From Desulfatitalea tepidiphila (GTDB lineage: Bacteria; Desulfobacterota; Desulfobacteria; Desulfobacterales; Desulfosarcinaceae): a stretch of 64,000 nt of DNA. The stretch covers positions 186,001 through 250,000 of the forward strand of contig NZ_BCAG01000006.1 of NCBI RefSeq assembly GCF_001293685.1, read 5' to 3'. Of the stretch, positions 8,741-17,092 are shown one piece after another. The notes under the pieces were generated by a model. That model was not told the origin of the DNA, did not search any database, and saw nothing but the letters and a program-made list of their open reading frames with translations. The position numbers and the translations under genes are program-made. Within the stretch, counting starts at the first letter, position 1, and the number at the start of each line of letters is the position of its first letter.

Positions 8741-9538
8741 ATGACCCCCCTCGGCGACGCTTTAGACATACCGGACATGCCATTGGGCCGAAAGCTACTG
8801 AAGTTGCTGGCCTGGCTGGTCTTTGCCATGATCCTGGCGTGGGCATGGCAGGGGGCTGAAATGCGGCCCCTGGATCTGCTGACCTACCGGGGCAACATGG
8901 CGGCCTACCTCTCCGGGTTCCTCAAGCCCGATTTTACCGAATGGCGCCAGTACCTGCACCATACGGCCGTGACCATCCAGATCGCCATATGGGGCAGTCT
9001 GCTGGCCGTGGCCGGCGCCGTGCCCTTCGGGCTGCTTTCGGCCACCAACGTGGCGCCGGTGTGGATCTATCAACCGGTGCGGCGCCTGATGGACGCCTTC
9101 CGGTCGATCAACGAGATGATCTTTGCCATGCTCTTCATCAGCGCGGTGGGGCTCGGGCCGTTTGCAGGGGTGCTGGCCCTGTTCATGCACACCCTGGGGA
9201 CCCTGGCCAAACTCTTTTCCGAAGCGGTGGAGGCCATCGATCCCCAGCCCGTGGAGGGCATCCGCGCCACGGGTGCCAACAAGATGCAGGAGATCGCCTA
9301 CGGCATCATCCCCCAAGTGGTGCCGCTGTGGATCTCCTACTCGCTCTATCGCTTCGAATCCAATGTCCGCTCGGCCAGCGTGGTGGGCATGGTCGGGGCC
9401 GGCGGCATCGGCATGCTGCTGTGGGACGCGATCCGCAGCTTCAACTACGGGGCCACGGCCGCCATGCTGCTCATCCTGGTGGTCGTGGTGAGCCTGCTCG
9501 ATCTGGCCTCGACCTATGTGCGCAAAAAATTTATCTAA
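8741..9538 (+). CDS. phnE: phosphonate ABC transporter permease PhnE
   Basis: Inner-membrane channel subunit of the phosphonate importer, 265 residues with about six hydrophobic spans. The cytoplasmic EAA loop is clear: [21 protein letters not shown] at about residues 163-183 (conserved EAA and G), where PhnC docks. The start was set at ATG 8741 because it gives a normal PhnE N-terminus ([11 protein letters not shown]); an in-frame ATG at 8648 would add 31 polar residues without homology logic. The gene converges on the IMPase-like gene with only 18 bases between stops, so no dedicated terminator fits there. Confidence 0.92.
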   Translation: MTPLGDALDIPDMPLGRKLLKLLAWLVFAMILAWAWQGAEMRPLDLLTYRGNMAAYLSGFLKPDFTEWRQYLHHTAVTIQIAIWGSLLAVAGAVPFGLLSATNVAPVWIYQPVRRLMDAFRSINEMIFAMLFISAVGLGPFAGVLALFMHTLGTLAKLFSEAVEAIDPQPVEGIRATGANKMQEIAYGIIPQVVPLWISYSLYRFESNVRSASVVGMVGAGGIGMLLWDAIRSFNYGATAAMLLILVVVVSLLDLASTYVRKKFI

Positions 9539-9556
9539 AACCAGACTTGCTGCGCC

Positions 9557-10414
9557 TTACCCTATTGACATGAGCGTTTCCAGGGAGGGCCGAACGGCCG
9601 GCCCCCCGGCCCATACCCGGTAATGGCCCGGCAGGATTTCAACGGCTTCCATGAATCCGCCGGCCTCCTCCAGAAGTATCCGGGCCGCTGCAAAGTCCCA
9701 TGGCTTCAGCCCTTCGTAAATCACCCCGCCCAGAAATCCGGCCGCCGCATAGGCCAACTCCGCCGCAGCCGCGCCCAGGCAGCGCGCCTTGCGCACCTGG
9801 GGCAGCAGGCCTTCGAGCCTGCGGGTCATACGCTGCATGGCTTCGGGCGTCTTGCCGAAACTGACCGAAACGACCAGGTCGCTGGTGCGGGCCGCGCGGC
9901 AGACGCCGATCGGACGACCATTCAAGAAGGCTCCCCGCCCCGCCATACCGACGAACATCTCCGCCGCCATCGGAAGAAACACGACACCGGCGACCGGTCT
10001 GCCGATCGGCAGGCCTTCGCTTACGCCGTCCGCTGTTCCTTGCACGCCGTTATGATAACAGGCGATGGACACGCAAAAAAAGGGAATCCCGTGCCAGAAG
10101 TTCACCGTACCGTCCAGCGGGTCGACGATCCAGGCGTATTCACCGCAGCCCGGCAGGAGGCCGCTCTCCTCGGTGAGGATCGCATGGTCAGGGTATGCGT
10201 TTCGAAGGGTCTCGACGATGACGGTTTCGCAACGGCGGTCGGTTTCGACCTTGATGTCATGCAGCAAGCGGGTGCAGCCGTCTTTCAAATTGCGGAACGC
10301 CTGGATCTGAATCTTGCCGGCGTTATGGGCTGCGGCAGATGCGGTGGCCACCAGGCGATCCACGAAATCAGCTGGCGGTGCCGCGTCGCAGACGAGTTGA
10401 GATGTCGGATTCAT
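9557..10414 (-). CDS. inositol monophosphatase family protein at the end of the C-P lyase operon
   Basis: A 285-residue Mg2+-dependent sugar phosphatase of the IMPase/FBPase superfamily. Visible motifs are the metal-binding TEESG near residue 89-93, the WIVDPLDGTVNF motif near 104-115, and the C-terminal KPWDFAAARILLEEAGG segment. The start ATG 10414 has an AAGGGGG site, and the gene begins 14 bases after the phnM stop, so it belongs to the same transcript. E. coli C-P lyase operons instead carry phnN and phnP for the ribose-phosphate product; neither is seen in this window. A role in removing phosphate from a ribosyl phosphate intermediate is a reasonable inference, not shown. Confidence 0.85.
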   Translation of the reverse strand: MNPTSQLVCDAAPPADFVDRLVATASAAAHNAGKIQIQAFRNLKDGCTRLLHDIKVETDRRCETVIVETLRNAYPDHAILTEESGLLPGCGEYAWIVDPLDGTVNFWHGIPFFCVSIACYHNGVQGTADGVSEGLPIGRPVAGVVFLPMAAEMFVGMAGRGAFLNGRPIGVCRAARTSDLVVSVSFGKTPEAMQRMTRRLEGLLPQVRKARCLGAAAAELAYAAAGFLGGVIYEGLKPWDFAAARILLEEAGGFMEAVEILPGHYRVWAGGPAVRPSLETLMSIG

Positions 10415-10428
10415 TCCGTTGCCCCCTT

Positions 10429-11613
10429 TCAATTCCCCGTGCGATACACTTCCCGGCCGCCCACGAAGGTTCTCACCACGTCGGCGACTCTTCCCCGGTC
10501 GTCCACCATCACGAAATCGGCGGCCTTTCCGGTCTCGATGGAGCCGGTAAACTCTCCAAGACCCGCGGCGCGAGCGGGATTTAAACTGATCATCCGCACG
10601 GCCGAAGGCAAATCGAGGATCTTCTCCTGGAAAAGCTGCAAGGCGGCATGCAACAGGGACATGGGGGCGTAGTCCGAGCACAGGATGTCGCCCAGCCCTG
10701 CGCCGATGGCGTCGCGACCGGAAAGGTTGCCGGTCAACGAAGCACCGCGCAGCACGTTAGGCGACCCCAGGGAGATCATCATGCCGTGCCGGCGGGCGGC
10801 CCGGGCCGCTTCCAAATTGACGGGAAACTCCGAAAGCGTCACCCCCAGCCGGCTCACGGCGGCCACCTTTTCGCTGGAGTCGTCGTCATGGCTGGCCATG
10901 CAGATGGCATTGTCCCGGCAAATGGCGGCCAGATGCGCCAGTCCGGCCCAATCGACCCGGCCGCTGGCCTCGAGGCGCCGCTCGATCAGTCGATCCACAT
11001 GATCGGCGGACAACCCGCGCGCCTTTGCGTAGTAGGCCCGAAAATGCCCCACATCGGTAAACTGCCCCTGACCGGGCGTATGATCCATGATGGAGAAGAG
11101 ATGGATCAGCCGATCGCGAATGAGTTTTTCGATCGGCGCAAAGCCTTCGTCGTTGGTGATCTCATAGCGGGCATGCACATAGGTGCGCGTGCGGAATTCA
11201 TCTTTCCGCCCCTGGAGATGATGAATCAGAAAATCGGTCATCTCCGCATTGCGAAAGGGCGGACGCTCATCGTTGCTGAGAAAGCAAAGACAATGGAAGA
11301 TGGCGGTGACGCCGCAGGCCACCAATTGCTTGTCCAACTCGTGGAGCGCCACGTCGATGGGAAATCGCCCGCCCGGCCGCGGCTGGATGGCGGTTTCGAT
11401 GACGTCGCTGTGGATGTCGATAAACCCCGGCATCAGCAGGCATCCCTGCCCGTCAATATCGATACCGCCGGATATCGGGCCGGGCCGGGTGGTGATGTCA
11501 CAAATGATTCCCTGGGTAACGGCGACGGCTGCATCGGGAAGTATATCGTCCGGCGTAACGACCCGTACATTGCGGATGATCATATCTGGGGGAGTGACAT
11601 GTGCGGTGCTCAT
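10429..11613 (-). CDS. phnM: alpha-D-ribose 1-methylphosphonate 5-triphosphate diphosphatase PhnM
   Basis: PhnM removes pyrophosphate from alpha-D-ribose 1-methylphosphonate 5-triphosphate to give the substrate of PhnJ. It is a 394-residue amidohydrolase-superfamily protein with metal motif PGFIDIHSDVIE near residue 65-76, followed by HELDKQL, MDHTPGQGQ, the catalytic region MASHDDD and the C-terminal ILCSDYAP. All are PhnM hallmarks. The start ATG overlaps the phnL stop by four bases (ATGA), which shows translational coupling. Length matches the family (about 380). Confidence 0.95.
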   Translation of the reverse strand: MSTAHVTPPDMIIRNVRVVTPDDILPDAAVAVTQGIICDITTRPGPISGGIDIDGQGCLLMPGFIDIHSDVIETAIQPRPGGRFPIDVALHELDKQLVACGVTAIFHCLCFLSNDERPPFRNAEMTDFLIHHLQGRKDEFRTRTYVHARYEITNDEGFAPIEKLIRDRLIHLFSIMDHTPGQGQFTDVGHFRAYYAKARGLSADHVDRLIERRLEASGRVDWAGLAHLAAICRDNAICMASHDDDSSEKVAAVSRLGVTLSEFPVNLEAARAARRHGMMISLGSPNVLRGASLTGNLSGRDAIGAGLGDILCSDYAPMSLLHAALQLFQEKILDLPSAVRMISLNPARAAGLGEFTGSIETGKAADFVMVDDRGRVADVVRTFVGGREVYRTGN

Positions 11614-12302
11614 GAGTGGGTTTCCTTCTCCGGCATATGGTAGATGTCGTCCATCAGACGATCCATGATGGAGCGGTCGTGAAAAATGGCGATCATGGTG
11701 GTGCCCTTTTGCTTCATCTCCACGAGCAGTTCGAGGACGACCCCCATGGCCTCTGCGTCGAGGGACGCCGTGGGCTCGTCGAGCAGCAGCAGCCGGGGAG
11801 GACGGATCACGGCCCGCGCCAGGTTGACCCGCTGTTTTTCTCCGCCGCTGAAGGTGGCCGGATAGGCATCGTGCAACCGGGCATCGATTCTGAGCCGCTG
11901 CAGCAGGTCACCGGCCGCTCTTCGCGCTTCGGATCGATCGACGCCCGCATTGACCAGCGGTTCGGCCACCAGGTCGAGGACGGGCACCCGCGGCAGTACC
12001 GACAGAAACTGGGTGACGTACCCCATCTCCCGGCGACGCAGGGCCAGGATCTGATTTTCCGGCAGCTCGGTGAGATGGATCCGGCCAAAAATTTCGGAGT
12101 CATAGGTAATGCGCCCCGAACTGGCCAGGTAGGTGCGGTAGATGCATTTGAGCACCGAGCTCTTGCCATAGCCGCTGGGGCCGGAAAGCCCCATGGCCGT
12201 GCCATTGGAAACCGTAAACGAAATGGGGCTGAAGCCGACGATCTGCTTGCCGTCGAGCACGTGGGAGACAAAGCGTTTTTCGAGATTCTCTACAGTCAGC
12301 AT
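11610..12302 (-). CDS. phnL: phosphonate C-P lyase system ABC-type protein PhnL
   Basis: PhnL is the second ABC-type ATPase that associates with the PhnGHIJK core; it is not a transporter subunit. The 230-residue protein has Walker A GPSGYGKSS (the usual Ser before the second Gly-Lys is Tyr here, still within GxxGxGKS), Q-loop YVTQFL with the PhnL-typical VLPRVPVLDLVAEPL, signature FSGGEKQRVNLARA and Walker B LLLLDEPTASLD. It lies between phnK and phnM with short spacing, in the canonical order. Length equals the usual PhnL. Confidence 0.95.
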   Translation of the reverse strand: MLTVENLEKRFVSHVLDGKQIVGFSPISFTVSNGTAMGLSGPSGYGKSSVLKCIYRTYLASSGRITYDSEIFGRIHLTELPENQILALRRREMGYVTQFLSVLPRVPVLDLVAEPLVNAGVDRSEARRAAGDLLQRLRIDARLHDAYPATFSGGEKQRVNLARAVIRPPRLLLLDEPTASLDAEAMGVVLELLVEMKQKGTTMIAIFHDRSIMDRLMDDIYHMPEKETHS

Positions 12303-12320
12303 GGCTCTGAACGTTCTGGG

Positions 12321-13184
12321 TTAGAGGACGGAATTCACCAGCAGTTGGGTATATGGATGCTGGGGGTCTTCGAGGATCTGGTCGGAAAGCCCGGCCTCGA
12401 CGATGCACCCGTGGCGCATGACGATGGTGCGCGACGTCAGCAGCCGGATGACCCCCAGATCGTGGGAGACCACGATGGTCGCCACGCCCAATTCCTGCTG
12501 CAGGGAGCGGATCAAATCGAGCACCCGGGCCTGCACCGACACGTCCAGGCCCGTGGTCACCTCGTCGAGCAACAATACGGCCGGTTGGGTGGAGAGTGCC
12601 TTGGCGATCTGCACGCGTTGCTGCATGCCGCCGGAAAAGTTCCGCGGCGGCTCGCTCATGCGGCGCACCGGCACCTCGGTCTGTTCGAGCAATTGCGCCG
12701 CCCGGGACTGCATGCGCCCTACATGCCGCCAGCCGGCCATCAACAGGCGCTCGGCGATGTTGCCGCCGGCGCTCACCTTCAGATGCAAGCCCATGCGGGC
12801 ATTCTGATAGACAATGCCCATGCGCTCGTTGCGAATGCGGCGCCGGTGAAACGCGCTGAGCGCAAAAAGATCCTGGTCCGGATCGATCGCCAGCGCGCTG
12901 CCGCTCTGTTGACCCGCCTTCAGATCGAGATAAAACCGGCCCGCGGTGGGCTCGAAATCGAAGTGAAGCAGCCGCACCACCGTACTTTTACCGGAGCCGC
13001 TCTCGCCGACCACGCCCAGCACTTCGTTGGGGAAGAGATCGAATGAAACCTGGCGGCAGGCCAGGATCGACTTGCAACGGGGACACTGATTGGTCCCCCG
13101 GTCGGCGCCGGTGAGGTCGAAGCAATCCGGGCAACCAGGGCCGTATCGTTTGGTCAGCTCACGGACGCGAAGGATAGGTTTCAA
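12321..13184 (-). CDS. phnK: phosphonate C-P lyase system ABC-type protein PhnK
   Basis: PhnK is an ABC ATPase that docks on the PhnGHIJ core and is required for C-P bond cleavage in vivo. Walker A is GESGSGKST, the signature is FSGGMQQRVQIAKAL and Walker B is LLLDEVTTGLD. The best start is TTG 13184, which has GAGGAG 8 bases upstream and begins 17 bases after the phnJ stop; it yields 287 residues starting LKPILRVRELTKRYG. An ATG at 13262 would overlap phnJ by 61 bases. A four-cysteine insert (CPDC then CPRC, about residues 18-37) precedes the core and looks like a zinc ribbon absent from E. coli PhnK. Confidence 0.93.
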   Translation of the reverse strand: MKPILRVRELTKRYGPGCPDCFDLTGADRGTNQCPRCKSILACRQVSFDLFPNEVLGVVGESGSGKSTVVRLLHFDFEPTAGRFYLDLKAGQQSGSALAIDPDQDLFALSAFHRRRIRNERMGIVYQNARMGLHLKVSAGGNIAERLLMAGWRHVGRMQSRAAQLLEQTEVPVRRMSEPPRNFSGGMQQRVQIAKALSTQPAVLLLDEVTTGLDVSVQARVLDLIRSLQQELGVATIVVSHDLGVIRLLTSRTIVMRHGCIVEAGLSDQILEDPQHPYTQLLVNSVL

Positions 13185-13201
13185 TTGGTTTTCTCCTCGG
13201 A

Positions 13202-14119
13202 CTATCGAGATCCGTGGCGGTTTTCCCTGCGTCTCTGATCGCAAAACGCCGTATCCGAGCACGTATAGGTTCGCCGGCCGCTCTCGTCGTCCACGACTTC
13301 ATCCAGAAATGAATGGCGCGCGCCGCAGCGTTCGCAGCGGCGGCCATGGAAATCCTCGACCCGGAAAGCAAAGTCTTCGAAGGAAAGGGGCGTCACTTCC
13401 GTGTGCGGCGGAATGGCGTAGATGCGCTTTTCCCGTCCGGCACAGAAGAGAAACAGGGCCTCGCCCCGGTTGAGTTTGGGCACATCCCAGCGCGGAATGG
13501 GACTGGGGTCCATGAGGTAGCGCCGGTTGACGATCACCGGATAGCGTGCCCCCACCGTGATCTCCTTGAACTTGACGATATCTTCGTAAAGGTAGAGCCA
13601 CATGCGGCTGTAATCCGCTTCGGCGTGCATCCTGCGGGTCCTGCGTTCGGACGGCTCCACCAGGCGCAACGGCTCGGGAATCGGCACCTGAAACACCAGG
13701 AGCTGATGCGGACCCAATGGCGACTCGGGAATGCGGTGGCGGGTCTGGATCAGGGTGGCGGCGGCGGTATCGGTGGTCAGGGGCACATCGGTGACCCGCT
13801 GGACGAATTTCTTGATGTTGACCGCATTGACGCTGTCGTCCGCGCCCTGATCGATCACCTTGAGCACGTCGTCCGGTCCGATGAGCGCCAGGGTCAGCTG
13901 CAGCCCGCCGGTCCCCCAGCCCCTGGCGATGGGCATCTCCCGGGACCCGAAATCGACCTGGCAACCCGGTATGGCCACGGCTTTGAGCATCTTGCGGCGA
14001 ATTTCGCGCTTGGCACCCTCGTCGAGAAAGGCATAGGAATAGCGATGGCGAGTCGAAGGCATGGCGTCGCGCCAGTCCGTCAACGGCGGCATCGCTTCTG
14101 ATGGCAGACCGGATGTCAT
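13202..14119 (-). CDS. phnJ: alpha-D-ribose 1-methylphosphonate 5-phosphate C-P lyase PhnJ
   Basis: PhnJ is the unusual radical SAM enzyme that breaks the carbon-phosphorus bond, releasing alkane and ribose cyclic phosphate. The 305-residue protein has the diagnostic cysteines at 262, 265, 287 and 293, in the same C-x2-C-x21-C-x5-C spacing as E. coli Cys241/244/266/272. GYAFLDE-like YSYAFLDEGAKREIRR, QVDFGSREMPIARGWGTGG and DDSVNAVNIKKFV segments are also PhnJ-specific. Its start overlaps the phnI stop (ATGA). It carries a short N-terminal extension of about 20 residues relative to E. coli. Confidence 0.97.
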   Translation of the reverse strand: MTSGLPSEAMPPLTDWRDAMPSTRHRYSYAFLDEGAKREIRRKMLKAVAIPGCQVDFGSREMPIARGWGTGGLQLTLALIGPDDVLKVIDQGADDSVNAVNIKKFVQRVTDVPLTTDTAAATLIQTRHRIPESPLGPHQLLVFQVPIPEPLRLVEPSERRTRRMHAEADYSRMWLYLYEDIVKFKEITVGARYPVIVNRRYLMDPSPIPRWDVPKLNRGEALFLFCAGREKRIYAIPPHTEVTPLSFEDFAFRVEDFHGRRCERCGARHSFLDEVVDDESGRRTYTCSDTAFCDQRRRENRHGSR

Positions 14120-15219
14120 GAACGGATCTCCTCTCCTTTTGCCTGACCGGCCTGAATGTTGCGCAGCCGGTCCAGCTCCGACTGGAAGGTGACATAATGA
14201 GGCAGCTTGTAATGGTTGCAGAACCCCATGGACTCGATGCCGTCCACATGGGTCAGAACGAACTCCTGGTCCTCGGACGGCGTGGCCGGCTCGCCGGTGG
14301 CGACGGCCCGATCCAGGACGGCCATGGCGATGGCCTTGGTCTCGTTATGGCCGAAGCACAAGCCGTAACCCAGGCTGAATCGCGCGGGGCCATCCGTTTC
14401 CCCGATGCGTGAAATGACTTCGGCTTCGGTCACCAGCATGTCGCCGATCGTCTCCACCTCGCCGGTCACGTGATTGCAATATCGCAACGGCAGATAACCC
14501 ACCCGCAGTTCGCCGATGACCGGATGCACCGAGCCGTAGCCCCGCATGTTGGAGTAGGCCAGGGCCAGCATGCCGCCCGTTTCGCCTCGCGCCAGGGTCT
14601 GCAACTGAGCGCTTCTCGGCGCCGGAAAGGTGAGCGCCTGACGGGTGATGTCCACGAGTCGATCGTCTTTTCCGCCAGCCGATGGACGGGGTACCAGCAG
14701 CCCTTCCCTTCGGAGCATGTCGACGACCTTGGGAAAGCGTTCGGGCAGCGGGTCGACCAACTCGGTATCCTTGAACAGGCGGGCCATCATGCGGCGGGTA
14801 TGGTCCGGCGATTCGTCCTTCAGGTCGAAATCCAGCAGCCGAAGCGTGTAATCCGGTGTGGGGCCGAGAAGCTGCCCGCCCGGGATGTCCTTGAAGGCCG
14901 CTGAAATGCGGCGGATCGGGCGCATGCCGTCGGTGTTCATGGGTGCGCCGTATCCCAGGCGCGGCAGCGTGGTGCGATAGGAGCGCAGAATAAATGCGGC
15001 TTCCAGGGAATCGCCGGCCGCCTGCTTGAAAGCCAGGGCCGCCAGCTCCGGTGCGTAGAGCGATCCCTCGCTCATCACCCGATCCACCGCGAAATGAAGC
15101 TGCTCGCGGATCTGATCGGGTTTCAGCAGTTCGGAGGCGCCGCCGGCCCGGCGGATCATGCTGAACTGTTCGGCATTTTCGATGGCGGCGGCACCGCCCT
15201 TGACGGCCACATACCCCAT
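14116..15219 (-). CDS. phnI: C-P lyase core protein PhnI (nucleosidase subunit)
   Basis: PhnI catalyses displacement of adenine from ATP by the phosphonate, giving ribose 1-methylphosphonate 5-triphosphate, with PhnG, PhnH and PhnL. The 367-residue sequence starts MGYVAVKGGAAAIENAE, a nearly invariant PhnI N-terminus, and includes LGYGAPMNTDGMRPIRRISAAFKDIPGG-type and LAYSNMRGYGSVHP segments and the C-terminal ESMGFCNHYKLPHYVTFQ stretch. It starts a few bases after phnH and overlaps phnJ by four bases, as in known operons. Confidence 0.96.
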   Translation of the reverse strand: MGYVAVKGGAAAIENAEQFSMIRRAGGASELLKPDQIREQLHFAVDRVMSEGSLYAPELAALAFKQAAGDSLEAAFILRSYRTTLPRLGYGAPMNTDGMRPIRRISAAFKDIPGGQLLGPTPDYTLRLLDFDLKDESPDHTRRMMARLFKDTELVDPLPERFPKVVDMLRREGLLVPRPSAGGKDDRLVDITRQALTFPAPRSAQLQTLARGETGGMLALAYSNMRGYGSVHPVIGELRVGYLPLRYCNHVTGEVETIGDMLVTEAEVISRIGETDGPARFSLGYGLCFGHNETKAIAMAVLDRAVATGEPATPSEDQEFVLTHVDGIESMGFCNHYKLPHYVTFQSELDRLRNIQAGQAKGEEIRS

Positions 15220-15223
15220 GTCG

Positions 15224-15820
15224 TCACCTCACCTGGATGCGCGTTGAGCGCGGCAGCGCCATCACCCCACCATCGGGCCGGACGAAAAAGGTATCCACGC
15301 CCAAAGGATAGTCGGCATTGACGTTCATCAATATCTCGTATTCCGTTTGAGGGATTCCGGCCATTTCCGGCATGATCCCCGCAGTCCCGGCGATACCCGG
15401 TCCGGACAGCCGAATCCTCAGGCGCTGGGAAACCGACGCCGGCGCCCTATTTTTACGCTCGTCTTCCAGACAATAGACCAGGGTGGCACCCTCCTCCGGA
15501 GATTCCGGCCGGCCGCGTTTGGCGTGTTCGACGGCCCCGTTGCAGCGGTCACCGACGATAAAGAGAAAATCGGCTCTTTCCGAGGGCCCGGTCGCCGCCC
15601 CGGTGGCCTGGACCAGCGCGGATTGGAGCGCTGGGGCACTGTCGTTTCCGATGGCACAGAGGCTCACCTCGTGGTCCAGCAGACAACGGCCGATGGCCAG
15701 GGCCGAGGCAAACGGCGTCTCTTCGGCAATCCCCGCCAGTCGCGCCACCCGGCCGGGACGGCTCATGGCGTCGAGCAGGATGCGATAATTCTTCTGACAC
15801 GTACGCTGAAGCATGCCCAT
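15224..15820 (-). CDS. phnH: C-P lyase core protein PhnH
   Basis: PhnH is a structural component of the PhnGHIJ complex with a PLP-transferase-like fold but no known own catalysis. The 198-residue product has PhnH features: YRILLDAMSRPGRV near the start, ALAIGRCLLDHEVS, and the C-terminal LPRSTRIQV. The ATG at 15820 is preferred because GAGG lies 6 bases upstream and it begins 8 bases after the phnG stop; a GTG at 15838 would overlap phnG. It is followed after 4 bases by phnI. Confidence 0.92.
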   Translation of the reverse strand: MGMLQRTCQKNYRILLDAMSRPGRVARLAGIAEETPFASALAIGRCLLDHEVSLCAIGNDSAPALQSALVQATGAATGPSERADFLFIVGDRCNGAVEHAKRGRPESPEEGATLVYCLEDERKNRAPASVSQRLRIRLSGPGIAGTAGIMPEMAGIPQTEYEILMNVNADYPLGVDTFFVRPDGGVMALPRSTRIQVR

Positions 15821-15828
15821 TCCATTCC

Positions 15829-16356
15829 TCACTCGCACGATTCGCCCAGGGAATCGAAATCCACACGCTCTTTCTTCATGGAGTCGAATCGCACCCGGGT
15901 GGCGGCGGCCAACCGGGATAGCCGCGCCGCATGGTCTGCCTTTGTCTGTTCGAGACGCCTGACGGCATCAGCGACAGGAGCGAGCATCTCGGCGCAACCA
16001 AGCAGCTCGGCCGCCTCCACCGCCGCCAGCAGCAGCGCCTGCTCCGGCGCATCGCCGCAGACCACGCCACAGCCCGGCTGCCTGTCACACCGGACTTCCG
16101 CCTGGCTGACCAGCACCTCTCCCAGATGAAAGGGGGTGTCGAAGGGGTCACGCACGGTGCACATGATCAGTCCGCAACGCGGCTCCCTTTGAACGACAAA
16201 ACGGCCCGACGCCCACAGGCCGTCGAGCAGCGCCGCGACCTGGCCGCTAACCGCCGACCCGATGACCCTGAGCAGACGGCTTTTGATGCTCTCTCCGCCG
16301 TTTGGCGGTGTCCGTCGATCTTCACTATCCGTATATTTCAAGAAATTTCTCCACAT
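15829..16356 (-). CDS. phnG: C-P lyase core protein PhnG
   Basis: PhnG forms the core complex with PhnH, I and J. The conserved body spans [23 protein letters not shown], a [14 protein letters not shown] segment, the [17 protein letters not shown] helix and the C-terminal ATRVRFDSM, matching PhnG in order and size. The start is unclear. ATG 16356 gives 175 residues and overlaps the upstream transferase gene by 32 bases. E. coli PhnG has about 150 residues, and the only site with good spacing to a GGAG box would start at ATC 16287-16285, giving 152 residues. ATC initiation is rare, so the ATG is listed here. Confidence 0.88.
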   Translation of the reverse strand: MWRNFLKYTDSEDRRTPPNGGESIKSRLLRVIGSAVSGQVAALLDGLWASGRFVVQREPRCGLIMCTVRDPFDTPFHLGEVLVSQAEVRCDRQPGCGVVCGDAPEQALLLAAVEAAELLGCAEMLAPVADAVRRLEQTKADHAARLSRLAAATRVRFDSMKKERVDFDSLGESCE

Positions 16357-16966
16357 CCGACAAGTGGTCGAAACACTGTTCCAGGGCGGCGCGGTCCCAA
16401 TCCCACCAGGCGATGCGCAGCAATCGGTCGACGATGTCGGGTGCAAAACGCATCCTGACCCATCTTGCCGGCACACCCGCCACCACCTGGTACGGCGCCA
16501 CGTCCCTGGTCACCACCGCGCCGGCGCCCACCACGGCCCCGGTTTCGATGGTGACGCCGGCCATCACCTTTGCACCGGCGCCGATCCATACGTCGTGACC
16601 GACGCGGCATCTGCTCTGCCGGCGCCATTGAAAGACTGCTTCGTCGTCCGTAGGCGCAAAGCCATAACGCCGGCGGCGGTAGGTGCAATGATGCTGGGTG
16701 ACCCGCTGCATGGGGTGGTTGCCCGGGTTGATGCACACATGGGAGGCGATCGAACAAAATTTACCTACGTCGGTATAGATGAGGGTGCCGTCGTTGCCGG
16801 CCAGATAGCTGTAATCGCCCACGCAGGATTCCAACACCGTCCAGCCCGGACCGATGTCGGTGTATTGGCCGATCACCGAGGCCGTCACCTCCGCCGAGGC
16901 ATGAATCCGGGGTGACGGATCGGCGGCCGTGCCATAGGAGTCCCGAACGCTGTAAGTTTCCGCCAT
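16325..16966 (-). CDS. phosphonate-associated hexapeptide-repeat transferase
   Basis: A 213-residue left-handed beta-helix acyltransferase-like protein of the type found inside C-P lyase operons (TIGR03308 family, by recall). It has repeated hexapeptides ([38 protein letters not shown] and [12 protein letters not shown]) and the xenobiotic-acetyltransferase-like C-terminal [14 protein letters not shown] 16966 was chosen over 16990 because GGAG lies 7 bases before it. It is the first gene of the phn operon and overlaps phnG. It may acetylate an aminophosphonate, by analogy to PhnO; this is inferred. Confidence 0.85.
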   Translation of the reverse strand: MAETYSVRDSYGTAADPSPRIHASAEVTASVIGQYTDIGPGWTVLESCVGDYSYLAGNDGTLIYTDVGKFCSIASHVCINPGNHPMQRVTQHHCTYRRRRYGFAPTDDEAVFQWRRQSRCRVGHDVWIGAGAKVMAGVTIETGAVVGAGAVVTRDVAPYQVVAGVPARWVRMRFAPDIVDRLLRIAWWDWDRAALEQCFDHLSDVEKFLEIYG

Positions 16967-17011
16967 AGCCCCGCTCCGAATGGTCATCATGCGGGGACTA
17001 TCGGCCGGAAC

Positions 17012-17039
17012 GGTTAGAAAGAGATTAGCGTTGGGTTAG
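17012..17039 (-). promoter_or_regulatory. three GRTTAG repeats with 11-bp period, possible PhoB operator
   Basis: GGTTAG at 17012-17017, GATTAG at 17023-17028 and GGTTAG at 17034-17039 are spaced exactly 11 bp start to start. On the operon strand this reads CTAACC, CTAATC, CTAACC. PhoB boxes are built from direct repeats with 11-bp period, though their usual core is CTGTCA. The site lies 46 to 73 bases before the first phn gene, between it and cheR. Regulation by phosphate starvation is inferred. Confidence 0.5.
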
Positions 17040-17092
17040 AAAATGGAAAGGGCGATCAAAGGTTGGGCGAAGGATAGGAGAAGTCTATCGAA

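Noticed and set aside
11616-13046. 476-codon plus-strand frame opposite phnL and phnK
   Set aside because: Antisense to two well-recognised ABC proteins, with no motif of its own.
16991-17092. Possible riboswitch or small RNA before the phn operon
   Set aside because: The region is only 102 bases, lacks strong pairing, and is better explained by 11-bp direct repeats as an operator.
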